From Macrotrachela quadricornifera (taxonomy: Eukaryota > Rotifera > Eurotatoria > Philodinida > Philodinidae): a DNA stretch of 64,000 bases. The notes beneath the pieces are model-generated. The model had not been told where the DNA came from. It was given only the letters and a program-made list of their open reading frames with translations, and did no database searches. Positions 11,302 to 23,563 of this stretch are shown here, piece by piece (the first letter of the stretch is position 1; the number at the start of each line of letters is the position of its first letter). The translations under genes were made by a program, and so were the position numbers. Location of the stretch: NCBI GenBank assembly GCA_022393335.1, contig JAJEKB010021580.1, positions 30,772 through 94,771 on the forward strand, in the 5' to 3' direction.

Positions 11302-12384
11302 ATAATTAAATTAAAAGATTTAGCCTAATAATTTATTGTCTATCACTCATTTCAGTAATGTCACATGAACTATGTTAGTCAGCACGCGAAATACTAAGAC
11401 TTGCTTAAAAAATGTATAAAAATTAAGTCATAAGTTTAATAACTACAGTAAATATTTTAAGTAGAGAATAGTTATTGACCAGTTGGCTCAAATTCTAAGC
11501 GGCACGCTACTTGATTTTTGAGCAGTTACTCAATATAAAAGTTCCTAAACAAATACTTTATTCGCAATTCTCTACAAAGTGTGGCCTGATTTGTCCGCCA
11601 AGATCAAATACTAAGTTGAATTTCGGGCAGATAGACCTAATGGCTCTGTATAAAAGTTCCGAGATGAGAGATAAATACAGAAACAGGTTGCGTTAATTTT
11701 TTTAACTCAATTATTATTCTTTCTCTCTCACTTACTATCCGATATATATCGCCAATCTATGCATGACGAAATTTCCATTGCGACGAATTGAACGCGACAA
11801 ATTGATATAGCGCCTTCTATGCTAGTATTGGATTTCTCAAACTATTATTATTATAGAGATGCAATTATTACCGAAATCACATAAAGAGAATAATTGCATA
11901 AGTCGACTTGCAATATAAATGGAACACACAAATAAACAGCAGGTTTATTTAGCAAAAATATAACTATTTTCTTCCATTTATCATTTATTGTAAAAGTGAT
12001 AAATGAAGACGATTTTACTATGAAACCATACAGAAAATATTTTTTTTTTATTTACTTTTGATCATAAATTGGAATCATGTACCAGCTCTATACTTAATAA
12101 TTAATGAATAAAAAAATCACTTTTTTTGTATCACTTCCAATAAAGTCTTCTTCATTTATTATTTTTATGATAAACGATAGTTGAATTGGAATATTTATAT
12201 TTTCTTTTATAACTTTGGAGTAATACCTTTAATCATATCACTCTTCTCATGTCTTATATATGAACAAGTAGCGTGGATCGAGGCGATCCACTAGGTCCTT
12301 TGATTGTAGGTTTGGACTAATACCCTGCCGACAAGTACATTCCTTTTAGAGATTAATATTACGACTAAAGCCTACGGGATAGGT
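11299..12384. other. intergenic, nothing recognised
   Basis: AT-rich. A short inverted similarity (TTTATCATTTATTGTAAAAGTG against the sequence near 12120-12165) suggests a decayed palindrome. A frame at 11511-11696 has no identifiable domain. Confidence 0.4.
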
Positions 12385-13330
12385 CTCGATAATAACGAAT
12401 ACCACCGATACATAGTAGTTGAGGACCCAAGGGTACTCCAAATATATAGTAGTTGAGGGCCTATGGATACCTGCAATCTATAGTACTTGACGACTTACCC
12501 GTAATAGGCTACGTGAGAATGTGTGAGTCCTGCCAAAGATGTATTCTGATTGATCGAAAAAATTGACCAATCCGAGGTGCGGACAAACACACTGCCAGTT
12601 TCTGAATTGAGATCCTCGCTACAGTCAAGGAAATGTCTACGACAATCTTTAATCTATCCAAACAACCCCATGTTTCACCCGTATAATAGTGCCAATATTA
12701 AGGGCCCATCATGCCATTTGTATAATGGTCTGCCCAAATCCACGTTTTCCCACTATTATATTAGAACAACATCCTGATGTTCGAGGCGCATTTTAGCATA
12801 TCTATGATAACCTCTAATCTACCGGAACAACCCCATATTTCACCCGTATAATAGTGGCAATACTGAGGACCCATCATGCCATTTGTGTGATGGCCTGCCT
12901 AACTTCCTGTTTTTTCATTATTATATTGAAATAACATTCTGGTGTTCGAGGCGAACGGTAGCATCTAGGGGTGCCTTCATAGTATAGCACTTCAAGATCT
13001 AGACGTACCTTCATAGTATAGAAGTTCAGGAACTATGGATGCCTTCATAGCATAGGACTTGAGGAGTTATAGGTACCTTCATAGTATACAGCTTTGGGAT
13101 CTTTCGGTATACCCCTTGTATAAGGCTTGAGGAGCTACAGTTAAACTTACAGTATGGTACTTTAGGACCCATGAGTTCCTTTATAGAGTAGGACTACAGG
13201 GGCCATGCTTACCTACATAGTATAGCAGTTGAGGATGTTTTTTTGATCTTTGACCTTGCGGACAAACCCGCAAACACATCGACAATTTAGAGATTTAAAC
13301 CCTGGCCTACAGTCAAGGGAATAAAAACAT
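12385..13330. repeat. degenerate tandem-repeat block (about 40-45-bp unit) around a ~165-bp duplication
   Basis: From about 12410 to 12505, and again from about 12965 to 13245, diverged copies of a unit resembling ACCTTCATAGTATAG-ACTTGAGGA-CTATGG recur every ~40-45 bp. Between them, two ~165-bp copies lie head to tail. Each contains AACAACCCCAT, CACCCGTATAATAGTG, CCCATCATGCCATTTGT and a terminal GTTCGAGGCG (about 12655-12790 and 12820-12955). The phrases GCGGACAAAC and TACAGTCAAGG bracket the block at about 12580/12625 and 13258/13305. Nothing here is coding. Confidence 0.75.
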
Positions 13331-13980
13331 ATATATTTTATTTATTACTTATTTTCGAAATGATTAAAAATTTCAGAAAATGCATTTATAATATGACTCG
13401 AATTAAATGCTTTATGGTCTTATGTTGTGAAAAAATTGACATTCGTCTATGTAAAATACTCTGCTGAAAGATCAAGTTTGAAATTAGTTATTTTTGACCA
13501 AAAATCAAAAATTGAATGAGTTTAATTTGATGATCAACAATTATTTTACAGTAAAATATGAATTTTTCTATTTTTTAACGTGATTTTTTTTGTAATAATT
13601 TTTATATAGACTTTTGTGGTTTTGCGTAAAAATAATTATCTTCTAACGGAATAAATGTTATCATTACATTGTTTCTTCACGTGACACATTCATACATTTT
13701 GTTTGTATCTACACGTTACGATCGATGAGGAAAAAGTGATCAAATATTTTTTTTCATCTTCTGTTTTGAAACAAGCTTAACAAATAACAGAACGCAAGAG
13801 TTATAACTAATATCTTCAAAGCAATTCGTAATGAATGTATAATAATATATATATAAAATTTCCACATTTAAGATCATTTTATTTACGATCTCAGAATTTG
13901 TATTATATTGGTAATGCTCATGTCTTTATAAGAACAATAGACAAGCAGCTTAATTCTAGATAAGAAACATTTGGGCATTC
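13331..13980. other. intergenic, nothing recognised
   Basis: AT-rich spacer between the tandem-repeat block and the next palindrome. Confidence 0.4.
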
Positions 13981-14039
13981 AGCATATACTTCTGAAAAAA
14001 GTAATTATGGTTCGTATCCCATATCGTGAAAATCGGCGT

Positions 14040-14210
14040 AAAATCGTAATTAATCGTATTTAGTACCAAAATCGGTGATTAAATCAGATTTTCTCGCGAT
14101 TATAGTGTAAGAAACGGTATACTGAAAGTTAACAATAAATAAGAATGATGAATCGCGATTTAATCATTGATTTTGGCAACTAATTGCTAATCGCCAATTG
14201 ATTAGATAAA
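14040..14210. repeat. small imperfect inverted repeat
   Basis: A segment near 14060-14100 (TAGTACCAAAATCGGTGATT) is mirrored near 14150-14190 (GATTTAATCATTGATTTTGG). It is probably a decayed MITE; its ends are not clear. Confidence 0.45.
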
Positions 14211-14742
14211 ACCTCTAATATTGATGAAAATGAGGGTAATGTATATTTCATACGCATTTTTGTAATATATTTAGAGATTTGAAGCTAAAAAATGTTTGTT
14301 TTTTCGTATGGATGTCGCTGCTATGACTCGAAGAAGATCGAACGATTCTAAATAATAATTGAACTGAACTTACAAGGGAAGGACTCAAAGTGATGATCCG
14401 AGTTGAAGACTGATATTATGTGAATTTGCTACACTAAGTGTCCTGATGTCAACTATGAAGCAATTATCTGTTGAGGCCTGTCCACTGAGAATCTATAATC
14501 AAAACATTTTCTCACTATATGATAAGATGACAGTAATGTAAAATTATAGTGCTTCTTATTTTTCTCTTTCTCGTAGAGAAGAGTCTTAGAAACATAAATT
14601 GTTTGCTTGCTTGCTTGCTTGCTTGATTGCTTGTATGTCCGCAGGGTCAAAAAAACATCGAAAATCGTATTTTCGAAAAAGACATTTCTCGAGGTAATTC
14701 GATGCGGAGACTTCGAATCTGAAGTCTGTTCGGTGATCATGT

Positions 14743-15120
14743 GGTATCAGCATTGATCAATTGATGTTAGGAATTGGTGAGGTTTGGTATTTTTCATCGA
14801 AAATAGGTGTTTTCTCACGAAATGATGATTTCATCGTTGTGTGTGATGAACAGCATTGCCGATTGTGATGGTATCAGCATTGATCAATGGATGTTAGGAA
14901 TTGGTGAGGTTTGGTATTTTTCATCGAAAATAGGTGTTTTTTCACGAAATGATGATTTCATCCTTGTGTATGATGAACATCATTGCTGATTGTTATGGTA
15001 TTAGCATTGATCAATTGATGTTAGGAATTGGTGAGGTTTGGTATTTTTCATCGAAAATGGGTGTTTTTTCACGAAATGATGATTTTATCGTGATGGATGA
15101 TAAACACCATTGCTGATTAT
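14743..15120. repeat. 127-bp tandem repeat, three copies
   Basis: Copies begin at about 14743, 14870 and 14997. Each carries TATCAGCATTGATCAATTGA or its variant, GGTGAGGTTTGGTATTTTTC, TTTTCTCACGAAATGATGAT and GATGAACA-CATTGC. Spacing is exactly 127 bp. It sits inside the composite fold-back. Confidence 0.9.
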
Positions 15121-15645
15121 TATTCTCGTTCTCGTAGAGAAGAGTCTTGCAAACACAAATTGTCTGCTAGCTTGATTGCTTGCTTGATTGTCCGCACCAA
15201 GTCAAAAAAAACATTTTCTTAATATTTTCCATAAAACTTTACCAAAAGGTAATCGGGGTCGACGAAGTCGAATCTGATGTCAGTTTGTTAAAATTTTTTT
15301 CGGATCAATTTTTTTACACAAAGGATCACTTTTTTCGCAAAAAGAAACTTTTTGATAAGGGTTGACCGAACGGTAATAGAGGACGAGAAATTCGAATTCG
15401 AAGTCAGTTGCATTAAAATTTTTTGAACCTCAATTTTTTGAAAGAAATGACAAATTTTAAAATAAAAAGCATTTGATTTGATAAAGTTTGGTGAAGGACA
15501 GTTGCGTTGAAGGAACTTGAATCTGACTTCGGTTTTTTGACTTTTATAAATAAATAGCATGACGGTAGTTTAAAAACATGATTTCTACGAGAAAGAGCTG
15601 AGCGAGTCTTCGGACGAGCGTTACTTGTTTCTTTAAACATATGTT
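15120..15645. repeat. dispersed repeat module, copy 1
   Basis: The module starts with TTCTCGTAGAGAAGAGTCTTG, followed by a CTTG/ATTG-rich stretch and a TCCGCACCAAGTCAAAAAAA junction. Three loosely similar ~115-bp sub-units follow (AAAACTTTACCAAAAGGTAA, CGAATCTGATGTCAGTT). It ends GAGCTGAGCGAGTCTTCGGACGAGCGTTACTTG. The same order of blocks is found inverted at 42130-42656 and partially at 59985-60630. Confidence 0.8.
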
Positions 15646-16196
15646 TCTAGATTCCGTTGTTAACGCTGATCATGAATATCTTGTTATTTTTTCAATTTAA
15701 CAAAGTCTTCATGAGGAAAAATGCTTACTTTTCTAAATGAACATGTATTATGTGATAAAGATATAAAAGACATTTCTGAATTCAATTTCATATAAAGAAT
15801 TCAAAACTCATATTGATAAAAACGAAAAGTAAAATGGTGATGAATTGAATTTTGTTTTTCTATAAGTAAACATTTTTCGCAATTTTAGAGATTCTTCCAG
15901 TATTTTGCATTTTTCTCCATGAAGACTTTGTTAAATTGAAAAAATAACAAGATATTTGTGATTAGCGTTAAAAACTAAATCTAGAAATATATGTTTAAAG
16001 AAAAAAATAAGAACCACTATAATTTTACATTACTGTCAGCTTATTAAATAATGAGAAAACGTTTTGACTATAGATTCTCAGTGGACAGGCCTCAACAGAT
16101 AATTGTTTCATAGTTGACATCAGAATGCTTAGTGTAGCAAATCCACATAATATCAGTCTTCAACTCGGATCATCACTTCGGGACCTTTCCTTGTTA

Positions 16197-17967
16197 GACG
16201 AACTGACTTTTTACTTTGAAATTCAGAACGTTTAGTTCAGATTCAAAATATCTATTTTAGATGTTGTTTTAGATCAAACAATTATTTTTTGATTCAAGAT
16301 TTTATTATGAATTAAATTTTTTTGGTGAATTTTTTAAATCTTAAAGTGATATCAAAAAGAATAAACTGTCTTGATCTTTGCCGATAAGATCTTATGTCAT
16401 TAGCTTTGCTATCATACTTTTCAATTAGGACAGAAGGATCTTTCCGTGTTTTAGATGTAGACTTCTTAGGCAAAATGATCATACGTTTTATGTTTTCAAA
16501 GAAAAATTTAATTCGAATATAAGCATGAACTTTTCTTGAATGCTCATTTCATCAATTGCTTGCTAATTTAGTTATACATTCTATTAGTATGCGTAGTTTC
16601 AGTTTTTTTTGTATATTTTGGTCATGTAGAATAATGCATATATTGATTTTTTCGAATAAAACTATTCGTTTTCTTCATATCAGCAATAAGAGTTTTTGAC
16701 TATATTTGTCCTAAGCAACATGCAATTTGTTAAATCAAGCATATTATTAGTATAATGAAGAGCAATCATCGATCGAAAGATCACAAATTTATCATATAAA
16801 TCGTCAAACTTATCGAGAAAAATTGGTAATAAATCGCGTTTAAATTCACGATTATCGTTTCGATGGATCGCCATTACCCGACATTTTTTTACGGATTTCG
16901 AAGACATAGGATTCTAATTATTACTTTGTTTGTGTGAAACACTTTGTTTTTTAAAATAGATTACATATTCTAAAAGCGAAAGAGTGAGTTTTCTCTCGAT
17001 ATTTATATAATTTTTGTTATTTGCATTTAATGAAAAATAAAGATGGATAGTATTTTGTTACTATTGTAGCATACATTTTTGCGTACTCAAAAGGCGAATA
17101 CATTATAGAATCGGCCAGTGTGTCTGATTGGTCAACCGTACGTACGATAACTCCTTCAAAATGTTGTTCGATTGTGATAAAATTCTGCATATAGAATTGC
17201 CTCATCAATATTTCGGTCGAGTTCGAGGATGAGAATGGATTGTAAAGAAATTGCTGAGTTATAGCAAAAAATGTTATTATTCCTTGTGCTTTTCTATGCG
17301 AATATTGACTTATCCCGATTATTGTGAAAGCACCTTTAGGTCCTCAAGTCTTATATTAAATATTATAAAGATATCTTTAGGTACTCTAGTGTTATGTTAT
17401 GAAAATCAATTGTAATGTCATAGCGAAGTATATTAAGGCATATAAAAGTGTAAACTAACTCAGATTAGTTTTTATCGTTGAGAAACAGGCACCTAAACAA
17501 AAAAAGAATTTATACAGTCAAGGAACTTAGTGGATCGTTTCGATCCACACTATTTGTTATATACCATTCAATAAAGAACTTCATGTATCGGAAAATGGTG
17601 TATAAAATATTAGAGAACAGCAATGCTAAGTCATCAATGGCAAAGATACTTATTTCAGCTGAAACCGATGACTATAACTTTATGAGTGAATAAATTGCAA
17701 GAACAGCATTGGCATATGCAGATCGTGTCGATCTTTATCGACTTGATACTGAGATACAATGGTCAGCCTAGACGAATGTGTAATCATAGTCAATCTGGTT
17801 ACGTTTTGAAGTACACTTAACATTCGGATTTATACTCGAGGTTTACACATTTTTTATGAACACAGTGACAAACTAGAGGGATAATGTTATTTCTCTCCTC
17901 AGTGTATGATGTTCACTTTCACTATCTCATCATTCAGGTGTTTGGTAGAACATATGCAACACAGATT
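16197..17967. other. gene-poor interval with unrecognised short frames
   Basis: Two minus-strand frames (16907-16680, about 75 codons, and 17208-17017, about 63 codons) have balanced amino-acid composition and could be exons of an unknown gene, but I find no splice-compatible join or known domain. A plus-strand stretch at about 17560-17775 reads protein-like on both sides of an in-frame TAA (MAKILISAETDD... then IARTALAYADRVDLYRLDTE) and may be a coding relic. At 17325-17400 two copies of the 12.4-13.2 kb repeat unit recur in inverted orientation (TTTAGGTCCTCAAG). Confidence 0.35.
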
Positions 17968-18952
17968 TACCAGGCTAGTCAGAATAAATGGCCCTCTCAG
18001 TATTTTAAAGATTTCTTCCTTATTTTTCTTGACGAGTAAGAAATTTTTTCTACTAAAAGGTGGAACTTGTAATTCTCTACAAAACCATATAGTTTTCAAC
18101 TGAAAATCTTCTTGAAAAATATTTGAAAAAAGATTAAAAAAAATAAAAACATACAAAATACTCTACTTTCAAACTAGTTGAATATAATGAATAACTATGC
18201 TTTGTATGTAAGTTTTATCACTTCACTATGTTAAAAATATGAACTATATGAAAAGATACAGCATGAAAATCTGTACAATTTGTATAAGATCGATTATTTA
18301 ATAATTTCACTTTTCCTTCTCAAAATAAACATAACTTTGAGCAATCAGATTTTGACTGCGTGGAAATGAATTTTTTTAAGTACACAATAAATTTGATTTT
18401 TCTTATTTGAGCTTGTTATTGTTCGATATGGTTTATTAAAAAGAAATAAAATATGTCACAAGATGCAGCGTGAAAAGCTCTACAATTTACCAAGAACAAT
18501 CATAAGAAAATAAGATGGAAAAAATTAATTCATCGTGCACTTTAAAAAAATTCATTGCCATGTGGTCAAAATCTGATTGCTCAAAGTTATGTTTATTTTG
18601 AAAATTAAAAGTGGATTTATTAAATAATCCATCTTATATAAATTGTACAGCTTTTCATTCTGTATCTTTTCATATAATTTGTATTTTTTATATAATGATG
18701 TGATAAAACTTACAATGCAAAGTATAGTTATTCATTATGTCTAATTAGTTTGAAAGTAGAATATTTTGTCTGTTTTTATTTTTCATCTTTTTTCAAATAT
18801 TTTTTCTAAAAAGATTTTCAATTGAAAAGTATATGATTTTGTAGAGAATTTCAAGCTCCATCTTTTGGCAGAAAAAAATTTTTAATCATAAAAAAAATAA
18901 GAGAGAAATCTTTAAAATACTAAGAGGACCATTTATTCTGACTAACCTAGTA
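17968..18952. mobile_element. 1-kb fold-back element at a TA site (family with 39.2 kb copy)
   Basis: The element 17970-18950 (981 bp) begins CCAGGCTAGTCAGAATAAAT and ends with the inverted equivalent (right end, read inward: CTAGGTTAGTCAGAATAAAT), with TA on both sides. Inverted similarity runs through most of its length. Near 18463-18490 it has the internal motif GATGCAGCGTGAAAAGCTCT, also found in the fold-backs at 39221-40207 and in relics at 49.9 kb and 62.5 kb. It has no protein-coding capacity. Confidence 0.8.
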
Positions 18953-19330
18953 TATACGAAAAAAGTTAATAAGAAAATATAAAAGATGAAAAGAACATTA
19001 TGGCAGCAAGTAAATGATGCTGAATCATACATAGATAATCATAAGAGTAACGCGATTGTATAAACTACTATCGATTGTATAAAAACATATAAAGAAAGGA
19101 AAGGTATCACATAAGATGTTATGCTCATTGGTACAGCCTTCTTATGACTTGACACAATAAATCAAGTGCAATGAAGGCGCCTACATGTAAAAATTTTCAC
19201 AAATATCATTCTGTCACTGTCATTAAAATTCGTACGCTAATATTTTCTTTATCACTAAAGAAGTGCTTTTCAAAAGAAAATGATTACATACATTGTACTA
19301 GAGTTTGAAGTTCTCTATCAGTCAATATAT

Positions 19331-19669
19331 CTATGGGCGTGACCAACTGTCAGGAGGTTCCATCAATGTTTTTTTCTATTGTAAGGATAAAACATACTAA
19401 TGTTCGGATCATATGAGAGGGGGTCATAGATAACCCTAAATTGGATCGAACAATATCATGTTTTACCTTTACAATAGTAGGGAAAAGCTACCAGCTCATC
19501 ATGTGAGATGATACTTTGCCCTACTATTGTAAGGGTAAAACATGATGTTGTTCGGGCCAATTCAGGTTATCTATGACCCCCTCTCATATGGCCTGAACAC
19601 TAGTATGTTTTATCCTTACAATAGAAAAAAACATTGATGGGGCTACCTGACAGTTGGTCACGCCCCTAT
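19331..19669. mobile_element. palindromic MITE nested in the outer fold-back
   Basis: The unit 19335-19665 starts GGGCGTGACCAACTGTCAGG and ends with its inverted copy. CTAT flanks both sides (19331-19334, 19666-19669), although the true duplication could be longer and altered. The arms continue inward almost to the centre (CTATTGTAAGGATAAAACAT mirrored), with a second palindrome at the core (ACCTTTACAATAGTAGGG against CCCTACTATTGTAAGGGT). The core resembles the duplicated units at 12.65-12.96 kb. Confidence 0.8.
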
Positions 19670-19877
19670 ATATTGTCGGGACTGTATCTATTCAGAACAG
19701 AATAAAATATATTGAACACACTCTCAACTCAAAAGCAGAAAAAAATTTGTGTCTTTTTAGTCTTTGTAAATTATAGATAGTATAAACAGGCATTTTGACA
19801 ACAGTGTAATAATTCATTCTTATAAATCTTTAAAATTTCAATCATTCTATATATCCTTCTCTTTTGGTGTATATATA

Positions 19878-20553
19878 TATGGGTAAATCCATGAAGACCC
19901 AATCACTTTTTTGAAAATTTTTTTTTAACCAGCTTTTCTCTGGTAGTTAGGCGGGTAGTTAACAGAAAATAAGTTTGGTCGAAAAAGTTCTAAGGTCTTA
20001 CTTGATATAGTAGAAATTCAAGTTAATTTGTCGGAACAACTATGATGATGCTCGATCACTATAGTTATTCGAATGTTTTGAGCTCATATTTTAGGTATAG
20101 ATAAGTGAATATTGGTCTAGCAAAACTTTCAAAGGATTTCGATTCTTCAATGGATATTTACTGAAATGTCATATTTTTAAGCAGAATGAGTTTTACACAA
20201 TCAGCAAGAAGCCGCATTTTTCATATAAAATGTATACATTTTGCCTTGCTTAAAAATGTGATATTTCGATAAGAATCCATCAAAAGTAGAAATTCCTTGG
20301 AAATTTGTCTAGTTCAGTATCCACCCATTTATATCTAAAATATGAGCTCGAAAAATTCGAATAACCATAGTGATCGATCATCGTTATAGTTGTTCCGACA
20401 AACTAGCTTGAATTTCTACTATATTAGGTACGATCTTGGAATTTCTTTCGACCAAATTTGTTTTCTATCGACTACTTGTCTAACTAGCAGAAAAAAAGAT
20501 AATAAAAAGTATTTTTTCCATAAAATGGTTAGGTCTCCATGTATTTGCCCATA
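19878..20553. mobile_element. fold-back element (672 bp) at a TA site, nested
   Basis: The element 19880-20551 begins TGGGTAAATCCATGAAGACC and ends with GGTCTCCATGTATTTGCCCA, with TA on both flanks. The arms are diverged but traceable: TGTCGGAACAACTATGATGA on the left is mirrored near 20380-20400, and TAGTAGAAATTCAAG near 20410-20425. No coding capacity. Confidence 0.75.
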
Positions 20554-20795
20554 CATACACTAGGGAATAATTCAAATTTTGAAAAGCTGAATTTTTTATC
20601 ATTACTTTACTTTTGATTTCCTGCTTCTTCTCAGAAGTGTGGGTAGATAATTTGACAATATGTTTAATGTATTCGATTCCTTTTTTGAATAGATATAGTT
20701 AAAACAATATAAATATATTGACTGATAGAGAAGTTCAAGCTCTATTACAATGTATATAATTATTTTCTTTTAAAAAACAATTTTTTAGTGATAAA

Positions 20796-23563
20796 AAATT
20801 TCAGAAAAATAATTTTACTGATAGTAACAAAATCATATCCGCATAGTTTGTTCAATTTATTCCAAAACGATTTACCTTATTTTTTCTTTCAAAAATGACT
20901 TATTGACATAAGTTAATTTACTCATTTATTCATCTTACTCATATTGCCAATGTTATTAGGATATTTTAACTTGAGAGAAACAAATATCTGATAATGAAAC
21001 ATTTGATAGTATATCGAAGAGTTCAGTAAATATTTTCTGATAGAACAATCTTTACATTTCATTTAACAGAAGTAATTATTTGAAATATGTTTGTATATAC
21101 AAAAAAGGCACGATTGATCATGTCTTTAAAAAACTTCAAAAAAATATTGCGATCACGTTGACTAAATAATAAACATTTGAAATTTTATCACTAATACGTC
21201 AAATGCCAATACGCGCGGATAATTGATCCTAATAAATCATACTTATACGAACGACATTTTTGAATTATTCAGCTAATTGTTCCAAGGTGTTCTAAGAGTG
21301 TTACTATGACATTTCGTATTATTCAGCATAGAATTAAGGCCAAAGAATGCAATAGACAAGTGCTAGATCAGTGACACTCATTTAATATAGAAAAGAAGCT
21401 GTCTTAGTAGACAGAATATGTAACAATGATGGGCCCGTATGATTTACAAAACTCCTATCGAAGATCAAGGAGATATGATTATTAAACTAATTGAGGTAAG
21501 GTATAATATTATCAATGCAGCATTTGGATATATACATTGATAGTGACAGTTTGTCAAGTAAAACGAACTTATGGATACTCCCTCCTCCTGCTCTTTTTTG
21601 TCGATATTTAGATCTGAAAGATGGTGCAGCCAATCGAGCTGAAATTTTTTTGTAGGCATATATGCTTACATTTCAGAGGTAGTTTTGAGCTTTTTTCAAA
21701 AATCTCACTTTCTTTTCTTTTTATTGAAAAAAAATACTGAATGGGTCTTGTGGACAACCTTTTTTCTGATTTTCAAAATCGCATATAATTCCGATTGAAT
21801 GGTAAGAATCAAAAACGTTTAAAACTACCTTTGGAAAATACTTTGAAGTACCTGCGCTGAAAATTCCAGCTCAATCGGACAAAGTTAGAGGTTCGTTGCT
21901 CGTAACACAATGATATGCCTTGCGTGAAAAGCTGATTTTCGAAAAAAATGAAAAATAAGTTTGAGAAGTGTTAAGATTATTTCTCAATGATTATATGATC
22001 AGTTTATCATGCAGAATCTCATAACCGTATTACAACGTTTTCTTGACATTTTTTTCGAAGGATATACTTTCGTAAATATCACATGAAAGATTAATAGTGA
22101 CTGAATTGAGCTCATTCAAATGCCGATCGTAATACCAACACATAGCCTCTTCACAGAACACGTAAGCAGAAATTTTTTTTAAAGATTCTATCTCAAAAAG
22201 AGGGAGAAAGGAGTACCTTTAAGAATTTTGAAAAAGTCGTCATAGATTTGGATTGCTTGATCGTAAAAAACTTTTAATCAAATATGATGATTTTTTATTA
22301 AGTTGGATCGAAATTTTTGAGGATCAATAATTCTGAATCTATAATTAGTTTTTCGAAATTCTAAAGTTTGATTCTTCTTGGCAAACTACCAACATTAATA
22401 TCGTTTAGTTTTGGTATTGGAAATATTAGCATTGTTATGTCCTTAAATTGAAACTGATTTTAGCTTTTTTTTGAGGATAGCTAATCGTGCTTTTTCATAT
22501 ATACAAATATACGTCAAATAACTGTTTCGATTTTACAAAATCAAAATATTGTTATGCCAAAAAATAATTGACAAACTCTTCGATATATTATCAAATATTT
22601 TATTATCAGACATTTGTTTATCACAAGTCAGAATCTTCTAACGACATTGATAGTGATGTCCGTAAGGTAGACAGCAATGTACATTGTTTCAGAATAAAGC
22701 AAATAACATGATAATTTGAACATGATGTTGTCTTCATTGTACTGATTCATTTTGGTAATAGGATGTGATGTATCCATTGATTATCAACCAGATGATAACA
22801 AAGCAAAAGCAAAACCCACTTCATCAAGTAAAACAAATGCGGGCTGTATATACTCTCTCTCAAATTACAGAGGTGGAAGCAAGAAGGAAGAGAAAACTGT
22901 AACGGCGGCGGAATAAAACCAACAAAATATGCGAAGAAGATAATGAGATATGATGTGAGCGTGGACGATATGTTAGGAGGATGAAAGAAATGTGAGAAAA
23001 GTGTAGGTGAAAACAAAACAAACATGTGAGAAGGAAAAGGATGTATCATGGTTAATGGACATGACATGGACAAATGCAAACTGATAGAAACTCCACGCGA
23101 TTTTAAAATACTAAACCAGTTTTAAAATTACGTGTTTTTATACAAGCAACTATAGTGATAGATTGAAAGAGTAAATAGGTGTAGTCCTCAGTATAAATGT
23201 TTCCTGATTACTTTATCTCTTGAGAATAGACAGATTCATGATCATTTTACACATATTTACTCTACATATAACAATATGCTGTTATAACAAACCGAAGAAA
23301 AGATAAAGACAGGAATAACAACAGAGATAGAGTAAGAAAGAAAGAAAGGAAAACGAGAGATCAGCGAAAAATCGTACTGATATCAACAAAAACACTATAA
23401 CTGATATACAAACACTGAATAATTTCTCTTCAAAAGTATAAATATTAACCTCTTTCATTCTAGAAATTAACAAAAAAAAACTATTGTAAGAGAAAATCAG
23501 CACGTATGTAGTTTAGTTTTATATGAACAAATGAATTTTATTATGTAATTAATTAGGAGAAAA
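20796..23563. other. gene-poor interval upstream of the JmjC-like gene
   Basis: AT-rich, with short low-complexity frames on both strands (for example minus 22747-23079 and 23282-23503) that I do not regard as genes. The phrase GCTGAAAATTCCAGCTCAATCGG (about 21859) resembles phrases inside other repeats at 27.35 kb and 45.94 kb, so part of 21.6-22.0 kb is probably a repeat relic. The promoter of the next gene should lie at the right edge, but no element is distinctive. Confidence 0.45.

Larger units (their letters stand above)
14370..16196. mobile_element. composite fold-back element (1.8 kb) with TTA flanks, Harbinger-like by target site
   Basis: The element 14373-16193 has terminal inverted repeats of about 190 bp (14373-~14562 and ~16003-16193). 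They share AAGTGATGATCCGAGTTGAA, TCTGTTGAGGCCTGTCCACT and TACATTACTGTCA. TTA flanks it on both sides (14370-14372, 16194-16196), the 3-bp target type of PIF/Harbinger elements. The core holds a CTTG-rich motif (about 14605-14630), three 127-bp tandem copies, a repeat module shared with other loci (15120-15640) and a second nested inverted repeat (about 15640-15720 against 15910-16000). No transposase is present. Confidence 0.75.
19240..20795. mobile_element. outer fold-back carrying two nested elements
   Basis: Left-arm sequence at about 19245-19330 (TTGAAGTTCTCTATCAGTCAATATAT) is mirrored at about 20710-20790 (ATATATTGACTGATAGAGAAG). The similarity resumes on the inner side of the first nested MITE (near 19670-19760 against 20600-20700). 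The middle is occupied by another fold-back (19880-20551). The boundaries of the outer element are approximate. Confidence 0.65.

Noticed and set aside
14008..14030. GGTTCGTATCCC resembling a tRNA T-arm
   Set aside because: No matching acceptor stem, D-arm or anticodon arm at the proper distances.
22747..23503. Two hydrophobic minus-strand frames (110 and 73 codons)
   Set aside because: They are the complement of purine-rich low-complexity sequence; composition explains the open frames and there is no splice context.
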